Assembly (NCBI RefSeq): GCF_040581415.1
Contig: NZ_CP114014.1
Span: 1,798,001-1,862,000 of the forward strand
Reading direction: 5' to 3'
From: Paraconexibacter sp040581415
GTDB taxonomy: Bacteria > Actinomycetota > Thermoleophilia > Solirubrobacterales > Solirubrobacteraceae
DNA: 64,000 nt
The translations under genes were made by a program, and so were the position numbers. This document shows, in pieces, positions 50,031 through 57,484 of this stretch (the first letter of the stretch is position 1; each line of letters opens with the position of its first letter). The notes under the pieces are model-generated. The model did not search any database. It was given only the letters and a program-made list of their open reading frames with translations, and was not told where the DNA came from.

Positions 50031-51713
50031 ATGCGCTCCACACCCGTCCCGACCACCCCGACCGGCGCCCCCGGAGGCGGCCGCCGCCGCGGGCCGCGCC
50101 CGGCGCACAGGACCCGCGTGCCCGTGCCGCCGCCGCGCCGCCGCGGCATCGCGATCCTCGCCGCGACCGCCGGCCTGGCCGTCGCCCTCGTCGCCGGCGC
50201 GGCAACCGCGGCGCCGGGCCCCGCCCACGCCGCCCAGGTCAAGGAGTTCGAGGTCATCGGCTCGAGCTTCGGCTCGCCGAAGGGCATCACGACCGGACCG
50301 GACGGCAACCTCTGGATCGCCATCGACATCGGCTACGGCATCGGTCGCCTCACGCCCGAGGGCGCGTTCTCCCGCTTCGACGTCGGCTTCGTGCAGAACG
50401 CGAGCCCGCAGTACATCGCCGTTGGCCCCGACCGGGCGCTCTGGGCGACCGACGCGTTCCTGCTCGGCGACCCCGCCCGCGAGTCGCTCGGCGTCGTGCA
50501 CCGGATCACCACCCAGGGCGAGCGCAGCGACTTCCCGCTGCCGACGGCGGCCGGAAGCCACGGCATCACGACGGGCCCGGACGGCGCGCTCTGGTACACC
50601 CAGGCCGGCCCCGGCATCGTCGGCCGCCTGGCCACCGACGGCACGGTGCGGGAGTTCGCGATCCCGGGGCCGCCGCAGCGTCCGGGCCGGATCGCCGCCG
50701 GCCCCGACGGCGCGCTGTGGTTCACCCAGGACCAGACCGGGACGATCGGCCGGCTCACCCCCGACGGCAGCTACCGGTCGTTCACGCCGCCCACGCGCTC
50801 GACCGTCGCCGCCGCCGGCGTGCAGGGCGCGGTCGCCGCCGGCCCGGACGGCGCGATGTGGTTCACGCAGTACTCCGCGAATCGCATCGGCCGGATCGCA
50901 CCGGACGGCACGGTCACCGAGATCCCGCTGCCGGCGGGCGTCGAGCAGCCGCACGACCTCATCGCCGGCCCCGACGGCGCCCTCTGGATCTCGGTCGGCT
51001 TCGGCGGCGACATCCTGCGGCTCACCGTCGACGGCCAGTTCACGCCGTACGACCTGCCGCACGGCGGGGGGAACAACCTGACCGTCGGCCCGGGCGGCAT
51101 CTGGTACGCGAACTTCGGCGGCTACGTCGGCCGGCTCGACACGCTGGCGCCGCCGGTCGTCGGGAAGACCGTCGGCGCCGAGCCCGTCTCCGGCCGTGTG
51201 CTGGTCAGGCGCCGCGGCGCCGCGGCGTTCACCGCGCTGCCGAAGGACGGCAGCGTCGTGCCGGTCGGGACCGAGTTCGACACCACCGCGGGCCGCGTGC
51301 GGCTCACGGCGGCGGCCGGGACGGGGACGACGGTCACGAAGACGAGCGAGTTCTACGGCGGCCGCTTCCTCGTGTCGCAGGCTCCCGCCAAGGCGGCGGT
51401 CCTCGACCTGCGCCTGAGCGGCCCGTCGGCCTGCACCCGGCTCGGGGCGAACCTCCCGCCGAAGAAGCGCGGCACGGCGAAAGGCCGGGGCCGCCTCGTC
51501 TGGGGGGACGGCAAGGGGACGTTCCGCACCACGGGCCGGCGCAGCTCGGCGACCGTGCGCGGGACCCGCTGGCTCACGCAGGACCGCTGCGACGGCTCGA
51601 CGCTCACCCGGGTCCTGCGCGGGGTCGTCAGCGTCAAGGACGTGGCGAAGGCGAGGCCGATCACGCTGACCGCCGGCCGCTCCTACGTCGCCCGGCCGCG
51701 GAAGCAGCGCTGA
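50031..51713 (+). CDS. Secreted Vgb-like beta-propeller protein
   Basis: 560 aa. A long basic N-terminus precedes a hydrophobic export segment (AILAATAGLAVALVAGAATAA). Residues about 75-375 contain at least six repeats with GPDGALW(Y/F)TQ, the virginiamycin B lyase/streptogramin lyase-type seven-bladed propeller. The last 180 residues have a FecR-like beta domain (GRVLVRRRGAAAFTALPKDG). The lyase His residues are not certain, so an antibiotic-lyase function is not claimed. A Crp site lies upstream. The cyclase frame follows directly after the stop in the same reading frame. Confidence 0.82.
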   Translation: MRSTPVPTTPTGAPGGGRRRGPRPAHRTRVPVPPPRRRGIAILAATAGLAVALVAGAATAAPGPAHAAQVKEFEVIGSSFGSPKGITTGPDGNLWIAIDIGYGIGRLTPEGAFSRFDVGFVQNASPQYIAVGPDRALWATDAFLLGDPARESLGVVHRITTQGERSDFPLPTAAGSHGITTGPDGALWYTQAGPGIVGRLATDGTVREFAIPGPPQRPGRIAAGPDGALWFTQDQTGTIGRLTPDGSYRSFTPPTRSTVAAAGVQGAVAAGPDGAMWFTQYSANRIGRIAPDGTVTEIPLPAGVEQPHDLIAGPDGALWISVGFGGDILRLTVDGQFTPYDLPHGGGNNLTVGPGGIWYANFGGYVGRLDTLAPPVVGKTVGAEPVSGRVLVRRRGAAAFTALPKDGSVVPVGTEFDTTAGRVRLTAAAGTGTTVTKTSEFYGGRFLVSQAPAKAAVLDLRLSGPSACTRLGANLPPKKRGTAKGRGRLVWGDGKGTFRTTGRRSSATVRGTRWLTQDRCDGSTLTRVLRGVVSVKDVAKARPITLTAGRSYVARPRKQR

Positions 51714-51842
51714 GCGACGCTGCCGGCCCGTCATCACCGGCCGCCGCGCGCCGTCGCCCTGGCCATCGCCGCGGCGGCGGCCGCGGCGCTGGCCGTCACG
51801 GCCGGCGCGACGGGGCTCACGGATGGCGCGGAGCGGGCGTCG

Positions 51843-53525
51843 GTGGACGCCCGCTTCGACCTGCGCGGCGACCGTACGGCGCCTGCCTCCGTCGCGGTCG
51901 TCGGGATCGACGCCGCGACGCTGGCCGGGCTCGGGACATTCCCCTTCCGGCGTGCGTTCCACGCGCGCCTCGTCCGGCGGCTCACGGCGATGGGTGTCCG
52001 GAGCGTCGCCTACGACGTCCAGTTCACGGAGGCGAGCGACCGGCCGGCGGACGACGACGCGCTGGTGGCCGCCTTCGCCGACGCGCCCGCCGCGGTCCTG
52101 TCCACGACCGAGGTGGACGCCGACGGCCGCACCGGCGTCCTCGGCGGGACCTCGGGCGAGGTCGACGTCCTGCGCGAGATCGGGGCCCGCGCGGGCAACA
52201 CCGTCCTCGACAGCGATCCCGACGGCGCGGTGCGCAAGCTCGCGCGGCAGGTCGACGGCCTCGCCTCGTTCCCGGTCGCGGTCGTCGAGGCGGCGACCGG
52301 TCGGCCGGTCGACCGCACTGTCTTCGACGACGACGGCGAGGCGTACATCGACTTCCCCGGTCCCGCCGGCACGATCCGGGAGGTCTCGTTCGTCGACGTG
52401 CTGGACGGCCGGGTGCCGGCCGCGGCGCTGCGCGGGCGGATCGTCGTGGTCGGCGCCACCGCGCCGTCGCTGGGGGACACCCACACCACCTCGGTGTCCC
52501 GGCGGGACGACGCCATGTCCGGGCCCGAGCTGCAGGCCGCGGCCGTGGTCACGCTGCTCGGCGGCGCTGCGCTGCGTCCGGCCCCGGGCGCCGTCGGGGT
52601 GCTGCTGACGTTGCTGCTGGCCGGGGCGGGCCCGCTGGCGGCGCTGCGCCTCGGTCCGCTGCGGGCGCTGCTCGCGGCGGGCGCGGCCGGAAGTGCTGCG
52701 GCGGGCGGGGTGTACCTCGCCTTCCGGAGCGGCCATGTCGTCCCGGCGACGGCACCGGCGCTGGGGCTCGCGCTCGGCACCCTCGCAGGCATCGCCGTGG
52801 CGGCGGTCTACACGGCCCTCGAGCGCGAGCGCACCCGCACGCTCTTCACGCGCTTCGTCGCCGAGTCGGTGGTCGACGACGTCCTTGCGCGGTCCGGCGA
52901 CGAGGGTCGCCTCGGCGGCGTGCAGGTCGACGCCACCGTCCTGTTCTGCGACCTGCGCGGGTCGACCGCGCTGCTGGAGCTCGCCCCCGAGGCCGGCATC
53001 GAGATCCTGAACCGCTTCCTCAGCGCCATGGCGGACGCGGTCCTCGCGCACGGCGGCACGCTGGTCGGCTTCCGCGGCGACGGCCTGATGGCGCTGTTCG
53101 GGCCGCCGCTGGACCTCCCCGACCACGCCGAGCGGGCGCTGGCGGCGGCGGAGGAGATGGCCGGCGCGCGGTTGACGGCGACGAACGCCTGGCTCGCCGC
53201 GCGGGACGACGGGCTCGCGCTGGCGCCGCTGCGCCTGGGCGTGGGGCTCGACTCGGGCGCGGTGATGGCCGGCACGGTCGGCTCGCAGGCCCGGATGGAG
53301 TACACGGCGATCGGCGACGCGGCGAACGTGGCCGCGCGCGTGGAGGCGCTGACGAAGACGGAGGACCGCGCGGTGCTGCTGACGGGGCGCACGCGGGAAC
53401 GGCTGGGGACGACGTCGTCCGCCCGGCTCGAGGCGCTGGGCGAGCGACCGATCCGTGGCCGCTCGGCCCCGGTGCAGCTCTTTGCCCCGGGACCGGCGAC
53501 CCCCGGTCAGCCTGCGCAGCGGTAG
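51843..53525 (+). CDS. CHASE2-domain class III adenylate/guanylate cyclase
   Basis: 560 aa as given. The CHASE2 sensor (VAVVGIDAATLAGLGTFPF...) is followed by three hydrophobic helices (about 250-330) and a class III cyclase domain: LFCDLRGSTALLEL (first metal Asp), GFRGDGLMALFGPP (second) and YTAIGDAANVAARVEAL. It makes cAMP (or cGMP) in response to an outside signal. The start is uncertain: 51714-51842 is in frame and codes a hydrophobic segment (RAVALAIAAAAAAALAV) expected before CHASE2, but has no ATG/GTG/TTG; CTG 51720 is possible. The 3' end overlaps the Calx-beta gene by 19 bp. Confidence 0.88.
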   Translation: MDARFDLRGDRTAPASVAVVGIDAATLAGLGTFPFRRAFHARLVRRLTAMGVRSVAYDVQFTEASDRPADDDALVAAFADAPAAVLSTTEVDADGRTGVLGGTSGEVDVLREIGARAGNTVLDSDPDGAVRKLARQVDGLASFPVAVVEAATGRPVDRTVFDDDGEAYIDFPGPAGTIREVSFVDVLDGRVPAAALRGRIVVVGATAPSLGDTHTTSVSRRDDAMSGPELQAAAVVTLLGGAALRPAPGAVGVLLTLLLAGAGPLAALRLGPLRALLAAGAAGSAAAGGVYLAFRSGHVVPATAPALGLALGTLAGIAVAAVYTALERERTRTLFTRFVAESVVDDVLARSGDEGRLGGVQVDATVLFCDLRGSTALLELAPEAGIEILNRFLSAMADAVLAHGGTLVGFRGDGLMALFGPPLDLPDHAERALAAAEEMAGARLTATNAWLAARDDGLALAPLRLGVGLDSGAVMAGTVGSQARMEYTAIGDAANVAARVEALTKTEDRAVLLTGRTRERLGTTSSARLEALGERPIRGRSAPVQLFAPGPATPGQPAQR

Positions 53526-54034
53526 CACGGCACCTTCGTCACGTCCGCCTTCTTGATCGTCTGCGGCGTCGTGTTGCGCAGGGTCACCTTGCCGCGGCTC
53601 TCGACCTCGACCCACGGGTGCCCGGCGTCCTGGACGCTCTGCACCACCGCGAGCGAGAAGCTCTCGTCACGCTCGTAGACGTCGTCCTTCAGCGCCTGCA
53701 CGGTCGCCTTGACCTTGCGGGTCTGGCCGCGCGTGAGGTCGACCTGGGTGACGCGGAACGGGTTGAAGTCGCCCTTGAGCGCCTTCGCGGTCCCGTCCCG
53801 CGGGCCGATCCAGTAGTCGCAGACGTCGAAGTCGCAGCGCAGCGTGAGCACCTGCGACTTGAGGCGGTCGTTCTCGAAGACGGTCATGTCCCTGACCGGG
53901 AGCGGGAGCAGGTTCGTGAACCCGCCGGCCGCAGGATCGCCGGCAAGGGCGGGGGCGGGCGGGATCGTCAACGCGGACGTGCCGAGGGCGGCGACGGCCA
54001 GGAAGGCGGGGACGGCGGTGCGGCGCAGGCGCAT
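53507..54034 (-). CDS. Secreted Calx-beta-like protein
   Basis: 175 aa. Residues 1-32 are a signal peptide (RLRRTAVPAFLAVAALG... ALAG). The mature part has Calx-beta features: DMTVFENDR, RGQTRKVKATVQALKDDVYERDESFSL, typical of Ca2+-binding adhesion modules, here about 110 residues, and ends CYRCAG with two Cys. GAGGA lies upstream of ATG 54034. A Crp-type site is about 115 bp upstream. It is convergent with the cyclase gene and overlaps it by 19 bp. Confidence 0.75.
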   Translation of the reverse strand: MRLRRTAVPAFLAVAALGTSALTIPPAPALAGDPAAGGFTNLLPLPVRDMTVFENDRLKSQVLTLRCDFDVCDYWIGPRDGTAKALKGDFNPFRVTQVDLTRGQTRKVKATVQALKDDVYERDESFSLAVVQSVQDAGHPWVEVESRGKVTLRNTTPQTIKKADVTKVPCYRCAG

Positions 54035-54098
54035 GGGGGAGTCCTCTCGAAGGTCCGGCGCCACTCCCGATGAGGGCGCCGTGCGGTAGGAGAAGGCT

Positions 54099-54118
54099 CC
54101 CGCGGGGACGGCCGCGGG
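54099..54118 (-). terminator. Short GC hairpin downstream of the ccr operon
   Basis: CCCGCGG (54099-54105) and CCGCGGG (54112-54118) form a 7-bp stem with a 6-nt loop, between the end of the ccr-coupled gene and the Calx-beta gene. A weak candidate terminator without a T-run. Confidence 0.35.
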
Positions 54119-54144
54119 TCGCTGCCGTCCGTCACGGCCGGGAC

Positions 54145-54158
54145 GTGACCTGCGTCAC
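54145..54158 (-). promoter_or_regulatory. Crp-type site before the Calx-beta gene
   Basis: GTGA-CCTGCG-TCAC is a perfect GTGA-N6-TCAC core (extended CGTGAC/GTCACG). Its right flank CACGCCCGGCG repeats the flank of the site at 49959-49974. Centre about 117 bp before ATG 54034. Confidence 0.6.
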
Positions 54159-54189
54159 GCCCGGCGAAGCTGACGGCGCGGCGGCCGGG

Positions 54190-54540
54190 TCAGGCCGGGA
54201 CGTTCGGCGTGTCCGCCGCGAGGTCCTGCTCGACGACCGGGCGCATGTCGCCCTTCGTCACGAGGTCCTGCCAGGCGTAGACGACCGGCACCTGGTAGTA
54301 GCCCGAGTTGATCGTCCGGAAGCGGATGGCCTCCGGTCCGTTCCAGTAGGCCTCCCAGTCGGCCTTCTGGTCGAACTCGACGACCTGGAGGATCTTGTAG
54401 CGGTCGTCGCGACCGCGGAAGACCGAGTACGCGTTGGCGCCGTAGCGCAGCGACAGGGCCGCGAAGTCGGCGACGGCGGCTTCGAGCTTGTCGCCGCGGA
54501 AACCCGTCGCGTACCAGGGGATGTGGACCGAACCAGCCAT
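54190..54540 (-). CDS. Ccr-coupled dimeric-barrel-like protein, unknown
   Basis: 116 aa. It looks like a ferredoxin-like/dimeric alpha-beta barrel domain (VHIPWYATGFRGDKLEAAVADFAALSLRYGA, then YKILQVVEFDQKADWEAYW), similar in style to antibiotic-monooxygenase or EthD-type small proteins, but no family is certain. ATG 54540 lies 1 nt after the ccr stop, so it is translationally coupled to crotonyl-CoA carboxylase/reductase. It might assist that enzyme or act on a side product such as an acyl-CoA; this is inference from position. Confidence 0.7.
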   Translation of the reverse strand: MAGSVHIPWYATGFRGDKLEAAVADFAALSLRYGANAYSVFRGRDDRYKILQVVEFDQKADWEAYWNGPEAIRFRTINSGYYQVPVVYAWQDLVTKGDMRPVVEQDLAADTPNVPA

Positions 54541-54541
54541 G

Positions 54542-55795
54542 TCAGCCGACCTCTGCGTAGATGCCGCCGGGCCCGTCCGCCGTCTTGCCCTGCCCGGGGC
54601 CGTCGGCCCCGACCAGGATGGCGATCTTGCCCAGATGCTTGTTGTCGCGCATCAGCTGATGCGCCTCACCGACTCCGTCGAAGCCCAGGGTACGCCACAG
54701 CACCGGACGTACGGCGCCGCTTTCGATCAGCTCGTTCGCCTTCGTGCACTCGTAGGCGTTGGCGAAGTGCGAGCCGATGATCTCCTTCTGCTTCATCCAC
54801 AGGTAGCGGACGTCGAAGTCGAGGTTGTAGCCGGTGGTGCCGGCGCAGATGACGACCTTGCCGAACGGCTTGACGGTGAAGACGCTCGTGGGGAAGGTGG
54901 CGGCGCCGACGTGCTCGAAGACGACGTCGGGCTTGGACCCGAGCGCGGCGATGACGCGCTTGTCGAACGCGCGCATGACCTTGAAGCGCGCGGCCTCCTC
55001 CTCGTCGGTCTCGCCGCCCTTGCGCATCATGCCGGCGAACTCGCTGCGGTCGATGTAGTCCACGCAGCCCAGCTGCTTGACCAGTTCGCCCTTCTCGGCG
55101 GAGTTCACCACGCCGACGCACTCGGCACCGGCGGCCTTGCAGATCTGCACGGCGAACACGCCGAGGCCGCCGGCGGCGCCCCAGATGAGGACCTTCTGGC
55201 CGGCCTGCAGGTTGCAGCGCGTCATGAGCATGCGCCAGGCGGTGAAGTAGACGAGGCCGTAGGACGCGGCCTCCTCCCAGGTGAGCGCCTTGGGCTTGGG
55301 CAGCAGCTGCTGCGCCTGGACCTTCGTGAACTGCGCGAACGAGCCCCACGTGGTCTCGTAGCCCCAGATCCGCTGCGACGGGGCCGCCATCGGGTCCAGG
55401 CCGTGGACCTCGGGATCCTCGTAGGACGCCTGGTTGCAGTGGACGACGACCTCGTCGCCGACCTTCCAGCGGGTCACGCCCTCGCCGACCTTCCAGACGA
55501 CGCCGGACGCGTCGGAGCCGCCGATGTGGTGGCCGAACTCGGGGTGGTCGCCGTAGCGCCACACGCCGACGGGCTCGCCGAGGGCGGCCCAGACGTTGTT
55601 GAAGTTCACGCCGGCGGCCATCACGCGGACGATGACCTCGAAGGCCCCGGGCTCGGGTACCTCGATCTCCTCGAGCTTGAACGCGTCGATGGGCTCGCCC
55701 TGGGTCTCCTCGCGGATGACCCAAGCGGCCATCGTGGCCGGAAGCTCCCCGGGCTCGGTCGACACCTGTGCGATCTGGCTGACATCCACGGCCAT
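54542..55795 (-). CDS. ccr: Crotonyl-CoA carboxylase/reductase
   Basis: 417 aa medium-chain dehydrogenase/reductase. The diagnostic stretches GVNFNNVWAALGEPV, HHIGGSDASGVVWKVG, VVHCNQASYEDPEV and SQRIWGYETTWGSFAQF identify Ccr rather than a simple enoyl reductase; the NADPH motif is IWGAAGGLGVFAVQICKA. It reductively carboxylates crotonyl-CoA to ethylmalonyl-CoA, the key step of the ethylmalonyl-CoA pathway, and can also feed polyketide extender units. TAATCT (55869-55864) is a candidate -10, giving a leader of about 60 nt. A 116-aa gene is coupled downstream. Confidence 0.95.
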   Translation of the reverse strand: MAVDVSQIAQVSTEPGELPATMAAWVIREETQGEPIDAFKLEEIEVPEPGAFEVIVRVMAAGVNFNNVWAALGEPVGVWRYGDHPEFGHHIGGSDASGVVWKVGEGVTRWKVGDEVVVHCNQASYEDPEVHGLDPMAAPSQRIWGYETTWGSFAQFTKVQAQQLLPKPKALTWEEAASYGLVYFTAWRMLMTRCNLQAGQKVLIWGAAGGLGVFAVQICKAAGAECVGVVNSAEKGELVKQLGCVDYIDRSEFAGMMRKGGETDEEEAARFKVMRAFDKRVIAALGSKPDVVFEHVGAATFPTSVFTVKPFGKVVICAGTTGYNLDFDVRYLWMKQKEIIGSHFANAYECTKANELIESGAVRPVLWRTLGFDGVGEAHQLMRDNKHLGKIAILVGADGPGQGKTADGPGGIYAEVG

Positions 55796-55914
55796 GTGCG
55801 GTTGACCCTCTGTACTCGTGATCTCGACGGGCAGTCCCGGCCCAGGCTGGGCAGGGGGCCGGAAGATTACCCGTCGCGCCGCGGGGGCGGCAGCCTACGT
55901 CCGAACGGGCGCGT

Positions 55915-56562
55915 TCAGCGGCGGCGGGGAGCGTCGCCGGAGACCGAGATGGTCTCCATCGACGTGCGCGTGAACGTCCGCGACTTCTTGCTGAACTTGT
56001 AGCGCCGGCGCGTGAGCTTGGACGCGCAGCAGACGTCGTCGCCCGCGGAGTACTTCGGCTCGTCGATCTGGAGCCGGTTGCCGTCGGCCTCGGTGGTGAC
56101 CGCGCGGTAGAGCGCTTGCGTGCGGAACAGCACGCGCAGGGCGCCCTTGGGGGCACCGTCGGTGGCGAACACGTAGACGGCGGTGACCCCGGCGGCGCCG
56201 GCGCTGTGCACGCGGACGATGGCGTCCTGCTTGCCGTCCCCGGTGAGGTCGGCGTACTGCGTGGCGGGGTCGACGATCGCCGCGCCGGATCGCAGCGCGG
56301 TCCGGATGTTGCTCACCGTCTTCGTGTCCTTGATCAGCGCGTCGAGGAAGAACTTCTGCCCGGGGTTCTCAGGCCCCGCCGGCGTGGTCGTCGACGTCGT
56401 CCCGGTCCCTGTGGTCGTCGTCCCGGTGGTCGTGGTCCCGGTCGTGCCGGTGCCCGTCGACGTGGTGCCGGACGGACCCGCGCCCCCCGACTGCGCGTCG
56501 GCGAGGGCCGCCGTGGCGAGCACGGCCGCACCGGCGGCGAGGAGTGTCGGGAGGACCCGCAT
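55915..56562 (-). CDS. Secreted protein with Thr/Gly-rich linker
   Basis: 215 aa. Signal peptide 1-23 (TLLAAGAAVLATAALADA), then a low-complexity Gly/Thr stretch (about 25-65) and a globular domain of about 140 residues with DLTGDGKQDAIVRVHSAG, a pattern like Ca2+-binding FG-GAP/VCBS loops, and a basic C-terminal end. Family not recognised. The linker implies a surface-tethered or cell-wall-spanning protein. Confidence 0.7.
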   Translation of the reverse strand: MRVLPTLLAAGAAVLATAALADAQSGGAGPSGTTSTGTGTTGTTTTGTTTTGTGTTSTTTPAGPENPGQKFFLDALIKDTKTVSNIRTALRSGAAIVDPATQYADLTGDGKQDAIVRVHSAGAAGVTAVYVFATDGAPKGALRVLFRTQALYRAVTTEADGNRLQIDEPKYSAGDDVCCASKLTRRRYKFSKKSRTFTRTSMETISVSGDAPRRR

Positions 56563-56647
56563 CCATCGAGTATGCCCACGTTCCGCGCCCGTGCGCCAGT
56601 CCTGCAGCGTGCCCTGCGTGCGCGGCCGGACGCCGCGCGCCGCCTGC

Positions 56648-57082
56648 CTACGGCTGCAGCAGCTCGTTCTGCGCGGTCCGGCGCGCCGGACCGATCTTCA
56701 GCCGGGCGGGCTGGATGCCGTCGCCGTCCACGCGGACGACCGCCGCGCCGGGGGTGACGTCGACCTTGAGCTCGGCGTTCGCACCGGGGTTGATCGGGCC
56801 CGTCTCCTGCTTGAAGCCGGTGCCGTCGGCGGACGCGAACGTCACGCGCTGAGCCGAGTCCGACTGGTTCGAGATGATCAGGTTGACCGGTCCCGCCCCG
56901 AACGACGACGGGGAGACCGAGACGCGGGAGTCCGAGATCGAGGCGGGGACGACGATCAGCGACGGTGGCCGGTTCTCGTTCTTGTACTCGTCGTCGTCGC
57001 CACAGCCGCTGACGACGACCGCTGCAGCAGCCACCGCGAGGACCGCGGCACGTCGCATCTTGATGTACAGAAGGTGCTCCAT
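56648..57082 (-). CDS. Small lipoprotein
   Basis: 144 aa from ATG 57082. A hydrophobic signal ends in lipobox VVSGC, followed by an acidic linker (DDDEYKNENRP) and a beta-sandwich-like domain (LIVVPASISDSRVSVSP...GPVNLIISNQSDSAQRVTF). This resembles plastocyanin/cupredoxin-like or DUF domains for exported proteins, but no copper ligands are clear. GTG 57115 and ATG 57058 are alternative starts; TAGGGT at 57125-57120 sets transcription near 57113. Confidence 0.65.
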   Translation of the reverse strand: MEHLLYIKMRRAAVLAVAAAAVVVSGCGDDDEYKNENRPPSLIVVPASISDSRVSVSPSSFGAGPVNLIISNQSDSAQRVTFASADGTGFKQETGPINPGANAELKVDVTPGAAVVRVDGDGIQPARLKIGPARRTAQNELLQP

Positions 57083-57175
57083 CTCTCGTCCGCGTCGCCG
57101 GAAGGCGATACCCACGCGAACCCTAACCGAACGGCTGGTCTCCCCGTCAACGGCGACGAACCGAAAGTCGGCGTT

Positions 57176-57373
57176 TCACGGTGAGGCAGGAGCGGCGACC
57201 GGCCCGAGTTCGGCGAGCGCCTCCTGCAGGTGCTCCCACGCCGGGGGCTCCGCCGCCGCGTAGGCGACAGGTCCCAGCTCCCGCAGCGTGTCCGCGTAGT
57301 GCGCCCAGGCCTCGCGCTCGCGCGCGGCGCGTGCCGGGGGACCGGTGTGTTCGTCGGCGGCAAAGGTCGTCAC
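57176..57373 (-). CDS. Small acidic-helical protein with internal repeat
   Basis: 65 aa. GTG 57373 is preceded 8 nt upstream by AAGGAGG, the strongest Shine-Dalgarno in the window, which is the main evidence that the gene is real. The protein has two related stretches ending ELGPVA (RELGPVAYAAAEP and AELGPVAAPASP) around WAHYADTL and WEHLQEAL. No family recognised. It is divergent from the DEDD exonuclease gene. Confidence 0.6.
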   Translation of the reverse strand: MTTFAADEHTGPPARAAREREAWAHYADTLRELGPVAYAAAEPPAWEHLQEALAELGPVAAPASP

Positions 57374-57484
57374 GGTGGCTGCCTCCTTCTCGGTGAGCGA
57401 AGCGCACAGCCTAGAACCGGGCGCGGCGGCACCGGCTGCAACGGGCCCTGCAGGCCGTCCGCCCGGACACGTACAAGTGTTCGC

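Noticed and set aside
51711..51713. TGA readthrough giving a propeller-CHASE2-cyclase fusion
   Set aside because: A signal-bearing propeller followed by the extra helix would put CHASE2 inside the cell, opposite to the usual topology; separate proteins are simpler.
50031..51713. Streptogramin (virginiamycin B) resistance gene
   Set aside because: Only the propeller repeat resembles Vgb; catalytic residues cannot be confirmed and an added FecR-like domain points elsewhere.
49677..53615. A 1,312-codon minus-strand open frame opposite the Crp island
   Set aside because: Antisense shadow of the Crp, propeller and cyclase genes; composition is low-complexity Arg/Gly/Asp and no family motif is visible.
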